In this document: piece after piece, positions 6,183 through 12,968 of the stretch
Numbering within the stretch: position 1 is the stretch's first letter
Layout of the letters: each line of letters begins with the position of its first letter
Source: a virus
Reading direction: 5' to 3' (one strand)
Virus record (IMG/VR): IMGVR_UViG_3300028388_001992
Coordinates: 1 to 35,236 of that record
Length of the DNA: 35,236 nucleotides
Made by a program: the position numbers and the translations under genes
The notes under the pieces: model-generated
Database searches by the model: none
What the model was told of the DNA's origin: nothing
Seen by the model: only the letters and a program-made list of their open reading frames with translations

Positions 6183-7941
6183 GTTGACATTCAGCGATTT
6201 AACGAGAGCGGCACAGACTGTGCGCGGTCTACTCGCAAAGGGCGCGGGGCATAAATACATCAAGCGCATACCGGTGAGTATGACAAAGACGGGGCGCGTA
6301 AAGTACCGTTATATATACAAAGAAACTCACACAGTACGCGGCAAACATTTGCTTGATGAAGCGCACTTGAAGGTGGGCACAAAACTGATGCTTGAAACCG
6401 GTCACGGTAAACAAGTGCATGCTCACATCAGAGCGGTCAACGGTGACAAGGTAACGATTGAGTATGATGACGGTGCGCGCAAGGGTGAGACAAAGACACT
6501 GACCAAACAGAAGTTGTTGAGTGAGTTTGATGAGGCGCACGGGCTGGGTCAGAAGATTGATGAGGCACGCAAGCAAGCACAAGAGGACGTTGAAACAGCC
6601 CGCCGTTCAAAGGCTTCAGAGAAGGTGATTGCACGGCTTGAAGCACGGGTTGAAAGGTTGCGGCGTGAGATCAAAAGAGACGTGCCCAGCGCACTGCAAA
6701 AGAAGATTCTTAAAGATCACAGCGTGACCACTGAGAAAGTTGAGAAACACCGCCAGCGGCTTAACCGCAAGCGGGCGGGTGACTTACGCAACCCAGTTGA
6801 TATCATGGTCAAACGCATAGACAGCCTGACAAGTGACGGCGTTGATGAGGCGGTCACTAGTTACAACAGTATGCTTGAGCGTGCGGCGGCTGATAATCAA
6901 GATGTGCTCACGGCAATTGAGGCTTATCAAGATCTCATCAGCGTGACATTCTCAAACTCTGATGACCTGAATAGCATCATGCAAACACAGGCTGATAATT
7001 TAACATATATCCTAGACACTTATGACCTGTCACCTGACATGACGGGCACTGACGCCTTGCGACAATTACCCACGAAACAACACCCCCAGTTTATACAAGA
7101 TGTTAAGAAACGCACAGGGCATGACGTGCGCAAGCACCCGCAAACACTAAAACAGATAGTTTCATCTTTTCAAAGTGCGGAAACTGTGCGTCAGCAAATG
7201 GTTGAGACGCGCATGAATTCAGAAGTTGCACAGCGTGCGCACGCGGCAATACAAGAGCACGTTGAGAAAGCATGTGCTGATTTCAGCTTTAGTGATATGA
7301 AGTACAGTGAGGGTGAGTATCACGCGAACCACAAGAGAGATGCACGCAAGCGAACAACTAACCAGCGCGAGATAATGAACGGCAATGCGCCTATGCTTGC
7401 GCACGTTGAAGATGTGTTTGAGCGCGCATATCCTGAACGCAAAGCGCACAAGACAAAAGTCAGTGTGACTAATGACACCCGCGCATCTGCTGAAATGGAT
7501 GACGCAAACAAGTCAACACTATCACTTGTCGCGGTCGATTCAAGAACAGCGGCGCATGAATTAGCACACACTCTTGAGGGTACATTTGATGTGCGTCAGC
7601 CGTATCAACAGCGTATTCAAGAGGCCGTAACGCTCACACACTTGACGCGCACAGACACAGCCAGTGAAGTTCTGTATGGTGACCGCAATGAGCAAGCCCT
7701 AAGTGACAGTTACACAAGCACATACACAGGCAAGGTGTACAACAACGGCGCAACAGAGCTGGTATCAATGGGCGTTGAAGAGTTCTTTGATCATCGGACA
7801 CGCGGGTTTGATTACGTTGAGTTTAGGTCAATCCCGCTTGACCCCGTTCAGGTGCAAATGAAGAGAATTACAAACTTTGCACTGAATGACCCTCATCACT
7901 ATCTTGTCACATACGGAATACTGAAGGGGTACACTAAATGA
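6172..7941 (+). CDS. Minor head protein with HExxH zinc-metallopeptidase domain
   Basis: 589 residues from ATG 6172 (ATG 6175 also possible), overlapping the portal stop. The N-terminal HKYIKRIPV...YRYIYKE pattern (about residues 20-45) is a motif I associate with large phage and mobile-element proteins; its role is unknown. A basic, SH3-like stretch follows (about 55-115), then long Glu/Arg-rich helices. Near the C terminus, H462-E-L-A-H fits the HExxH zinc site in AAHELAHTLEG, and about 60 residues later ATELVSMGVEEFF offers a Glu as a third ligand. Position directly after the portal points to a virion or capsid-assembly role (inference). Possible tasks are proteolysis during assembly or an ejected peptidase; none is shown. 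Confidence 0.7.
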   Translation: MMSKLTFSDLTRAAQTVRGLLAKGAGHKYIKRIPVSMTKTGRVKYRYIYKETHTVRGKHLLDEAHLKVGTKLMLETGHGKQVHAHIRAVNGDKVTIEYDDGARKGETKTLTKQKLLSEFDEAHGLGQKIDEARKQAQEDVETARRSKASEKVIARLEARVERLRREIKRDVPSALQKKILKDHSVTTEKVEKHRQRLNRKRAGDLRNPVDIMVKRIDSLTSDGVDEAVTSYNSMLERAAADNQDVLTAIEAYQDLISVTFSNSDDLNSIMQTQADNLTYILDTYDLSPDMTGTDALRQLPTKQHPQFIQDVKKRTGHDVRKHPQTLKQIVSSFQSAETVRQQMVETRMNSEVAQRAHAAIQEHVEKACADFSFSDMKYSEGEYHANHKRDARKRTTNQREIMNGNAPMLAHVEDVFERAYPERKAHKTKVSVTNDTRASAEMDDANKSTLSLVAVDSRTAAHELAHTLEGTFDVRQPYQQRIQEAVTLTHLTRTDTASEVLYGDRNEQALSDSYTSTYTGKVYNNGATELVSMGVEEFFDHRTRGFDYVEFRSIPLDPVQVQMKRITNFALNDPHHYLVTYGILKGYTK

Positions 7942-8255
7942 GTGAAAGTCTTGAGATTCAATGTACTTACAGGGGCAAGAGCGCAAAGGTTGCGCTCACT
8001 TGGGATGACACGCCGTTCATGTGTGTTGCCAAGTATGAAGGCGCGGGTGAAGTGCTGGGCGTGTTTGCCCTTATGCTTGAGACGTTCTCAGGCTATCACA
8101 TACAACCGCCGTCAGTGTTTAATGTTGAGACATACCTGAACACCGCTCAAGCCGCGTCAGCGCGTTTTGAAGGGTTCACCTATACCGTTGACCCTGAGTT
8201 CAGCCTGAGTGATTATCTTGACCCCGCTGACAAAGACCCTGAGAAGGTTTACTGA
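7938..8255 (+). CDS. Hypothetical protein
   Basis: 105 residues, ATG overlapping the previous stop (ATGA) and ending one base into the next start, so it is tightly coupled within the head operon. I do not recognise the family. It begins with a beta-like MSESLEIQCTYRGKSAKVAL segment, has a hydrophobic helix around VLGVFALMLETFSGY, and ends in an acidic FSLSDYLDPADKDPEKVY. There is no membrane segment or catalytic motif. Conservation of place between minor head genes suggests an assembly accessory, but function is unknown. Confidence 0.6.
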   Translation: MSESLEIQCTYRGKSAKVALTWDDTPFMCVAKYEGAGEVLGVFALMLETFSGYHIQPPSVFNVETYLNTAQAASARFEGFTYTVDPEFSLSDYLDPADKDPEKVY

Positions 8256-9562
8256 TGAGCAAGTCATTTGATGTGCCGCAAGCGGTACGGCGGCAAGCCC
8301 AGCGCGGGCTTGACCTGAGAAAAGAGCACGGGCGCGGCGGGCTGTCTACACAGCAAGCAGGTGCGCAAGGTATTGGGTCAGGCGTACAACGCGCCGCTGA
8401 TCTTGTTGAAGGGCGCGTAACTTACAACACGGTCAAGCGCATGCTTGCGTTCTTTAACCGGCACAAAGCCTACAAAGAGCACCACACAATGAACCCGCCA
8501 AGCAACAGCCTGATCAGTTGGTTGTTGTGGGGTGGTGACGCGGGGTATAAGTGGGCACAGCGTGTTGTGCGTGATGAAGAGAAACTTGAAAAGGGATCAT
8601 TCACCGCGCTTGCGCTGGGTGTGACTGATGAGGCGTTCACAGAAGATGAGCCCGCGCCCGCACCGCCCGCATCTTTTCAAGAGTTAGTGACCCGCGCACA
8701 GGTCGCTGAATCGAATAGAGAAGCGGCACAGAGTTTAAGTGAAATCACAGTTGAGCAAGCTGAGAAGATGCACGCTGATGACCCTATGTTTGCGCCGCCT
8801 TCATCAAAGCCCTTCATCAAGTCATTGCCTGAAGATGATGATGAAGATGAAGATGATGATGACACGCTTGACGCACCCGCTGTGTTTGCGCCTGATATCA
8901 ACTTACCCCCCGCCTTGAGAGGGTATGTCAAGAAAGCGTTGAAGCACCGGCGGTTGACGGGGCAAGGCTCAACCGCCGCAAAGCGTGTTGCGCAAGCACT
9001 TCAACGCGGGCGCTATGATCAGATTGACGTGAACGTGATTGAGCGCATGCTTGATGGTCTGGGTGATGATGACCCTGCGGCACAGGCTGACGCACGGCTT
9101 GCGGGCGGTCACCTCATGCTTGAAGCGTTAAGCCGCGCACAACCTCATGTGCCTGACAAGTACCTTGAAGGCTTGAAGGGTGAAGCGCGGGCAAAGCGCA
9201 AGCGTCAGATACAGGCGCGGGTGAAGGGGCGTGATTCATACAAGCCCCTTGAGGGTGACAAAGACGCAAAGACAAAGCCCAGCAGATACAGCAAAACGAG
9301 ACTTGCCGCCGCCGTGCGTGAAGAGATCAAAGGCAAGGGCAAGGGTGAGTTCTTACGCGCCGCCGCTAAGATAGGCAAAGCCCCGCGCCGCATACTTGAG
9401 CAGGTGTATGACAGGGGTTTGAAGGCGTGGGCAACCAGCGGTCACAGAGTAGGTGCGACCGCACAACAGTGGGCAAAGGCGCGGGTATATTCATTCTTGA
9501 CCGGCGGCAAGACTACAAAGACAGGTGACAAAGACTTGCATGACAAATGGAAGTCAGAATAA
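8255..9562 (+). CDS. Head-module protein with duplicated N-terminal motif and DUF5824-like C terminus
   Basis: 435 residues, start ATG overlapping the previous TGA. Residues about 7-70 (VPQAVRRQAQRGLDLRKEHG with GVQRAADLVEGRVTYNTVKRM and LAFFNRHKAYK) match a motif common in phage head-region proteins. A degenerate second copy occurs at about 220-275 (LPPALRGYVKKALKHRRLTG ... VNVIERMLDGLG). A Pro/Ala and then Glu/Asp-rich linker with an Asp/Glu run (about 189-205) separates them. The C terminus, with KYLEGLKGEARAKRKRQIQ, then ILEQVYDRGLKAWATSGHR and AQQWAKARVYSFL, resembles DUF5824 proteins of myoviruses. Function is unknown; the basic C terminus could bind DNA. It converges on the minus-strand cyclase, overlapping it by nine bases. 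Confidence 0.65.
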   Translation: MSKSFDVPQAVRRQAQRGLDLRKEHGRGGLSTQQAGAQGIGSGVQRAADLVEGRVTYNTVKRMLAFFNRHKAYKEHHTMNPPSNSLISWLLWGGDAGYKWAQRVVRDEEKLEKGSFTALALGVTDEAFTEDEPAPAPPASFQELVTRAQVAESNREAAQSLSEITVEQAEKMHADDPMFAPPSSKPFIKSLPEDDDEDEDDDDTLDAPAVFAPDINLPPALRGYVKKALKHRRLTGQGSTAAKRVAQALQRGRYDQIDVNVIERMLDGLGDDDPAAQADARLAGGHLMLEALSRAQPHVPDKYLEGLKGEARAKRKRQIQARVKGRDSYKPLEGDKDAKTKPSRYSKTRLAAAVREEIKGKGKGEFLRAAAKIGKAPRRILEQVYDRGLKAWATSGHRVGATAQQWAKARVYSFLTGGKTTKTGDKDLHDKWKSE

Positions 9563-10324
9563 GTCACGCCACATCTCACGCAAGGTGTTGTGCGCGTCTC
9601 TTATCCCCCAGTCACCTATCACCCCTAAGTATTCAAGAACAGCAAGAAAACATGTGAGCGCATAAAGCGCGGTCAACAGCGCGGGCGGCATGATGTACCG
9701 TTTGACGCGGCGCACCCATAGTTGACGCGGTGTCAACGGCGGCGGTTTCAAGAGCTTCACCTTGTCACTTTCTTGAGGTGTCATCAGGCGGCTGGCGTTT
9801 GCTGATATTGCATACAACTTGAGCGGTGCTTTGACACCTTTCAAACGCCACAAGCCCACATCACGCATCAACAGTTTGCCGCGCACGCTCGCGGCGTATT
9901 CCCCAGCGCGTCTACTCATCAGGGTTTGCCCGCCGCTTGCAACGCTCATCACCCGCGCCGTGATCACTTTGTGTATGCCGTCAACCTCAACAGGCTTTGC
10001 ACCGCGTGCAACAAAGTGTGCGGCGTTGCTGTGCATGATGATATGCCCGCAATGTATACCCGCCCGTGACCGCAAGTTAATGTGGTGTTCAACAAGCGCG
10101 TGATAGGCTGTGATGTATGCGAGCGCTTCCCGCATAGTCTCAAAGATCAACAGCGCGCCGTCAGTCTTGTCAATCTCAAGCCCGTTGTACTTGATCAGCA
10201 ACCCCCTGAATATGCTGTCATACACACGCATTGCCTGACTTGCGCGCACGTCACCTTGTGACTCAATGAACTTTGTTGAGTCAACAAGGTCAATACACAC
10301 AAGTATGACAAAGGCGCGTTTCAC
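9554..10324 (-). CDS. Class III nucleotidyl cyclase with C-terminal membrane anchor
   Basis: 256 residues. Class III cyclases make a cyclic nucleotide from an NTP. The catalytic domain (about residues 4-175) keeps both metal-binding aspartates: D12 in CIDLVDST and D55 in EIDKTDGALLIF. It also keeps the RAGIHCG core strand (87-93), GAKPVEVDGI, R124 in ITARVMS, SGGQTL, and the closing LWRLKGVKAPLKLY. The usual transition-state Asn four residues before the Arg is Val here, as in the related bacterial subfamily I recall. Substrate (ATP, GTP, CTP or UTP) cannot be inferred. A Pro-rich linker leads to one hydrophobic helix (about 211-236), so it is probably membrane bound. GTG start, GTGA overlap with the upstream minus-strand gene, weak own ribosome-binding site: translation is coupled. 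It is not a GGDEF enzyme. Confidence 0.88.
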   Translation of the reverse strand: MKRAFVILVCIDLVDSTKFIESQGDVRASQAMRVYDSIFRGLLIKYNGLEIDKTDGALLIFETMREALAYITAYHALVEHHINLRSRAGIHCGHIIMHSNAAHFVARGAKPVEVDGIHKVITARVMSVASGGQTLMSRRAGEYAASVRGKLLMRDVGLWRLKGVKAPLKLYAISANASRLMTPQESDKVKLLKPPPLTPRQLWVRRVKRYIMPPALLTALYALTCFLAVLEYLGVIGDWGIRDAHNTLREMWRDLF

Positions 10325-10653
10325 TTCAGCACTTCAAGCTCTGCTTCAATCTTTGCAAGGCGGGTGTATACTTCACTGGGTGCTATACCTTCATTCAATC
10401 GAGTCTCGACACGCGCCAGCCGTTCACTTGACTGTTCATCTCTAGGCTTCAGGTCATTGTTGATCACCCCGAAAACCTCAATACGCCCTTGCCTATTCGC
10501 TTCAATGCCGTCTTTGCAGTCTTGCACCTGATGTGTGAGCGCTTGCAACCGCGCTTCAATATGCGTGATCTGTTTGCTAAAACTCCACAACAGCCCGCCC
10601 GCCGCAACAATCGCTGGTAATACGTCCATCAACAGTTGACTGATGTTATCCAT
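10321..10653 (-). CDS. Membrane-anchored coiled-coil protein, partner of the cyclase
   Basis: 110 residues from ATG 10653, which has GAGAGG upstream (minus strand); a longer start at 10689 would read through the promoter region and is less likely. One hydrophobic segment lies at about residues 5-25 (LLMDVLPAIVAAGGLLWSF). The remainder is a long charged helix with heptad-like repeats (IEARLQALTHQVQDC, RLARVETRLNEG, RLAKIEAELEVLK). It is first in a two-gene minus-strand operon and its TGA overlaps the GTG of the cyclase gene. Inference: it could be the membrane effector, a scaffold for the cyclase, or a superinfection-exclusion factor. By fold alone it also resembles small lysis accessories such as the gene at 3131. 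No nucleotide-binding domain is visible. Confidence 0.65.
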   Translation of the reverse strand: MDNISQLLMDVLPAIVAAGGLLWSFSKQITHIEARLQALTHQVQDCKDGIEANRQGRIEVFGVINNDLKPRDEQSSERLARVETRLNEGIAPSEVYTRLAKIEAELEVLK

Positions 10654-10682
10654 TGTCACACCTCTCAAGTATCGGTTATACT
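10653..10682 (+). promoter_or_regulatory. Sigma70-like promoter for the helix-turn-helix gene
   Basis: TTGTCA at 10653-10658 and TATACT at 10677-10682, each five of six matches to consensus, are separated by 18 bases. The start codon served is ATG 10716, with AAAGG six bases upstream of it. The -35 element lies at the start codon of the divergent minus-strand gene, so the two transcription units share control sequence. Confidence 0.55.
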
Positions 10683-10687
10683 GATAC
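10669..10687. promoter_or_regulatory. Imperfect 19-bp palindrome, candidate operator
   Basis: The sequence GTATCGGTTATACTGATAC pairs in seven of nine symmetric positions, with perfect outer arms GTATC/GATAC. It covers the -10 element of the plus-strand promoter and lies just upstream of the minus-strand cassette. It is a plausible binding site for the adjacent helix-turn-helix protein, which would then control itself and the cyclase genes (inference). Confidence 0.5.
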
Positions 10688-10715
10688 ATTAACCGCGCAC
10701 GGTAAAAGGTTCAAT

Positions 10716-11414
10716 ATGCTCAAGCGTTTCTTTAGTGCTGAGATCATACGCACACCGCAAAGTTCAGAGATGTATTTCACACGTAAGTCAATCAGCGCAA
10801 TGCTGGGCATGACAGAGAAGGTGATTGAACACCGGTTGAAGCGCTTGAAGTATGAGAGCTTGAAGGGTTTGCGGTATGACGGCAAGTATAAGGGGCGCAA
10901 GCATTTCTTTAAGTATGGGCTTGATGCGGTGCTGGCGCTCATCTTCACCTTGCCCGCCGATGATGAACGGCGGGTTGAGCGTCACGCAATGATTATTGAC
11001 TTTATCACGTCACACATCAGCAACTTGTGTCTTGATGAGTTCACCAGCCTGAAGGGGTACAACTTGCCGATTGATTGCCGCCGCGCAATACTAGCGCACG
11101 TGTGTGGAGTTGAACACTATACTGACATAGTTGCCGCACGCTTTGACCCTGATGCGCCGTACAAGGGTTCAATGTTGCGCAACCTACATTGCACACCTGA
11201 GTTGCTTAGTCAGCCTGAAGTGTATGTGACCCGTGCGGAAGTCACACGGGTCAAAGCGGTTGACCTTGCGGTGCATCTTCTCACATCACACCTTGTTGAC
11301 ACCCCCGCGTCAGTCTTACTTGCTCAGTTAGGAATAGACACCGCACGGGGCGCTGACTATACTGAGCAAGAAAAGATTAACGTCATAGCGCACATACGCG
11401 GCGCTGTGTTATAA
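10716..11414 (+). CDS. Putative helix-turn-helix DNA-binding protein
   Basis: 232 residues from ATG 10716, preceded by AAAGG at six bases. Residues about 18-50 (YFTRKSISAMLGMTEKVIEH and RLKRLKYESLKG) fit a helix-turn-helix with a basic recognition helix, followed by an HFFKYGLDAVLAL segment reminiscent of RhuM/KilA-type phage regulators. The remaining 150 residues are helical and unassigned. It lies divergent to the cyclase operon with a palindrome between them, so it may regulate the cassette (inference). It ends just before the protease gene, and its location interrupts the otherwise structural gene order. It could alternatively be an unrelated head-region gene. Confidence 0.5.
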   Translation: MLKRFFSAEIIRTPQSSEMYFTRKSISAMLGMTEKVIEHRLKRLKYESLKGLRYDGKYKGRKHFFKYGLDAVLALIFTLPADDERRVERHAMIIDFITSHISNLCLDEFTSLKGYNLPIDCRRAILAHVCGVEHYTDIVAARFDPDAPYKGSMLRNLHCTPELLSQPEVYVTRAEVTRVKAVDLAVHLLTSHLVDTPASVLLAQLGIDTARGADYTEQEKINVIAHIRGAVL

Positions 11415-11415
11415 T
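11407..11415 (+). promoter_or_regulatory. Extended -10 promoter element ahead of protease
   Basis: TGTTATAAT provides a consensus TATAAT (11410-11415) with the TGn extension. No good -35 hexamer lies at the expected distance. The protease ATG is 22 bases downstream of the element, behind GAGGAG. Confidence 0.45.
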
Positions 11416-11437
11416 ATGTGATTGAGGAGTGATCTAT

Positions 11438-12403
11438 ATGACTGACGTATCAAAAGCATTGCCGCCCGTTGAACTGTTCTCAACATGGTTGCCCGTTGAC
11501 GTGAGCAAGAGTGAGAGTGTTGAGAATAAAACCCGTATCGGCGGCATTATCTCAACTGACACCGTTGACCAGCAAGGTGACACGCTCTTACAAGAGGGGA
11601 TGGACTTCACTTACTTCATTGATAAGGGCTGGTTCAACTATGAGCACAAGCAAGGGGCTGATAACATCTTAGGCGCACCCACAAAAGTTGAGCCCGTGAT
11701 GATTGACGGCAAGCGCGCAACCCGCGTTGAAGGGTACTTGCTGAATGACGCGCCGCGAGCAAAAGAGATCATTGACATTGCCCGCGCAATTGAGCGTGCT
11801 GACTTGCCGCGCACTATCGGGTTCAGTGTTGAAGGGCAAGTGATTGAGCGTGACAAGGTGAACCCTAAGATCATCACCCGCTCACGCATCTTGAATGTTG
11901 CGATCACGTCAGCGCCGGTCAACCCTGATGCGCGGCTTGAAGTGCTGGCGCGCTCACTCATGAGCGCCCCTTCAAAGGCTGACGTTGCGGCGGCAATCTA
12001 TGCGGCATACCCTGAACTTGCTGACGGTGAAATCATGACTGAACTTCACAAGTTGATGAATAAGGGTGAAGTTGGGTATGCGACACCCGCACAACCTGAT
12101 GCGGGCGCTGGTCTGTCAGCGCTTGTTGAAGAGAGTCTTGATGAGAAGGTGTCAGTGCAACAAGCCCCGTCACTTGAAGATGTGCTCTTTGAGAAGATGC
12201 GCATTGAGATGAGTCAAATGATGAGTGAGCGCATGACCAACCTTCAAGCGGCAATGCGGGGTGAGCAGAAGGCAATGCCTAACATATCGGCACGCCAGCT
12301 GACTGAAGTTATGTGCAGAGTGTTTCCGCATCTCTCACAAGGGCAAGCGCGCACGCTCGCAACAAATCTTGTATCTTCAGCTAAAACATCTTATAATCAC
12401 TAA
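11438..12403 (+). CDS. Prohead serine protease (S78-like)
   Basis: 321 residues from ATG 11438, chosen over GTG 11429 because GAGGAG (11424-11429) is correctly spaced only for 11438. It cleaves scaffold and capsid proteins inside the procapsid. The fold pattern fits caudoviral S78/XkdF-like proteases: IGGIISTDTVDQQGDTL, then the catalytic His candidate H70 in WFNYEHKQ, the catalytic Ser candidate S130 in TIGFSVEGQ, and the closing strand LNVAITSAPVNPDARL. The C-terminal third (about 185-321) is a separate helical region that could act as a scaffold-like extension. Gene order protease-scaffold-capsid supports this strongly. Confidence 0.85.
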   Translation: MTDVSKALPPVELFSTWLPVDVSKSESVENKTRIGGIISTDTVDQQGDTLLQEGMDFTYFIDKGWFNYEHKQGADNILGAPTKVEPVMIDGKRATRVEGYLLNDAPRAKEIIDIARAIERADLPRTIGFSVEGQVIERDKVNPKIITRSRILNVAITSAPVNPDARLEVLARSLMSAPSKADVAAAIYAAYPELADGEIMTELHKLMNKGEVGYATPAQPDAGAGLSALVEESLDEKVSVQQAPSLEDVLFEKMRIEMSQMMSERMTNLQAAMRGEQKAMPNISARQLTEVMCRVFPHLSQGQARTLATNLVSSAKTSYNH

Positions 12404-12432
12404 ACTAACCTGACCTTATAGGAGTGACAACA
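12369..12432 (+). promoter_or_regulatory. Promoter and leader of scaffold/capsid genes
   Basis: TTGTAT (12369-12374), 17 bases, TATAAT (12392-12397), followed by CACTAAACTAA. The stretch TATAATnnnTAAACTAA recurs ahead of the sheath gene at 17171. The leader ends GGAGTGACAACA (12421-12432), the same 12 bases found before the chaperone gene at 19639. It overlaps the end of the protease gene. Confidence 0.55.
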
Positions 12433-12954
12433 ATGAGTGATCAAGTCACCGTTGAACAGCCTGTTGACGTTGCCGCTGATGAGCACGTTGACATTAATCG
12501 CCTTGAAGAGTTGCTTGTTGACCTCAACAAGTCAATGAACGCCGTTGACCCGTCAGTTGAGATTATCAGCAAGGGCGCTGACGCAATTGTTGAGCAAAAC
12601 CGCGCACTTGTTGAGGCGGTTGAGAAGTCAATTGACGAGATGAGCAAGAAGATTGACGCGCTTGCTGAGAAGGTGAACGCGCTTGACGGACTCAACGCCC
12701 GCGTTGAAAAGGGGTTCAGTGACCTTGCCGCACAGCCATTGCCCAGCAAGGCTGTGATGAGTGAAGCTGAGATTGCACCCGCTGACGCACAGCCTGTTGA
12801 AGCACCTGTGTCAAAGGCTGACGTGCTCTCAAAGGCACTCACTGCAATGAGCAACACAACTGACCCTTCACGCCTTGCACAGTTACGCAAGGGTGTTGCC
12901 CAGCTTGAATCAAACTTTAACCCCGCACAGGTTGCGGCTGATCTGTCACTTTAA
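12433..12954 (+). CDS. Probable capsid scaffold protein
   Basis: 173 residues from ATG 12433, eight bases after AGGAG. It is almost entirely helical and acidic, with clear heptad patterns in the middle (VEKSIDEMSKKIDALAEKVN at about 75-94), Ala/Pro/Val-rich linkers, and a short basic patch near LAQLRKGVAQLESN. There is no catalytic motif. Lying between the prohead protease and the major capsid gene, it fits an internal scaffold that is degraded by the protease. It could instead be a minor internal head protein; the assignment rests on position and coiled-coil character. Confidence 0.7.
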   Translation: MSDQVTVEQPVDVAADEHVDINRLEELLVDLNKSMNAVDPSVEIISKGADAIVEQNRALVEAVEKSIDEMSKKIDALAEKVNALDGLNARVEKGFSDLAAQPLPSKAVMSEAEIAPADAQPVEAPVSKADVLSKALTAMSNTTDPSRLAQLRKGVAQLESNFNPAQVAADLSL

Positions 12955-12968
12955 GAGAAGGTACAATT

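Noticed and set aside
6036-6269. Minus-strand frame with regular Phe-Arg-Phe-Ser repeats.
   Set aside because: It is only the complement of the GAAGCTGAACCT tandem repeat in the portal gene.
9554-10324. Possible diguanylate (GGDEF) cyclase.
   Set aside because: No GG(D/E)EF motif; the aspartate, RxGIHxG and xAR patterns fit class III nucleotidyl cyclases.
12441-12890. A 149-codon minus-strand open frame opposite the scaffold gene.
   Set aside because: Product is Ser/Ala-rich noise complementary to the Glu/Ala/Lys-rich scaffold; no start context.
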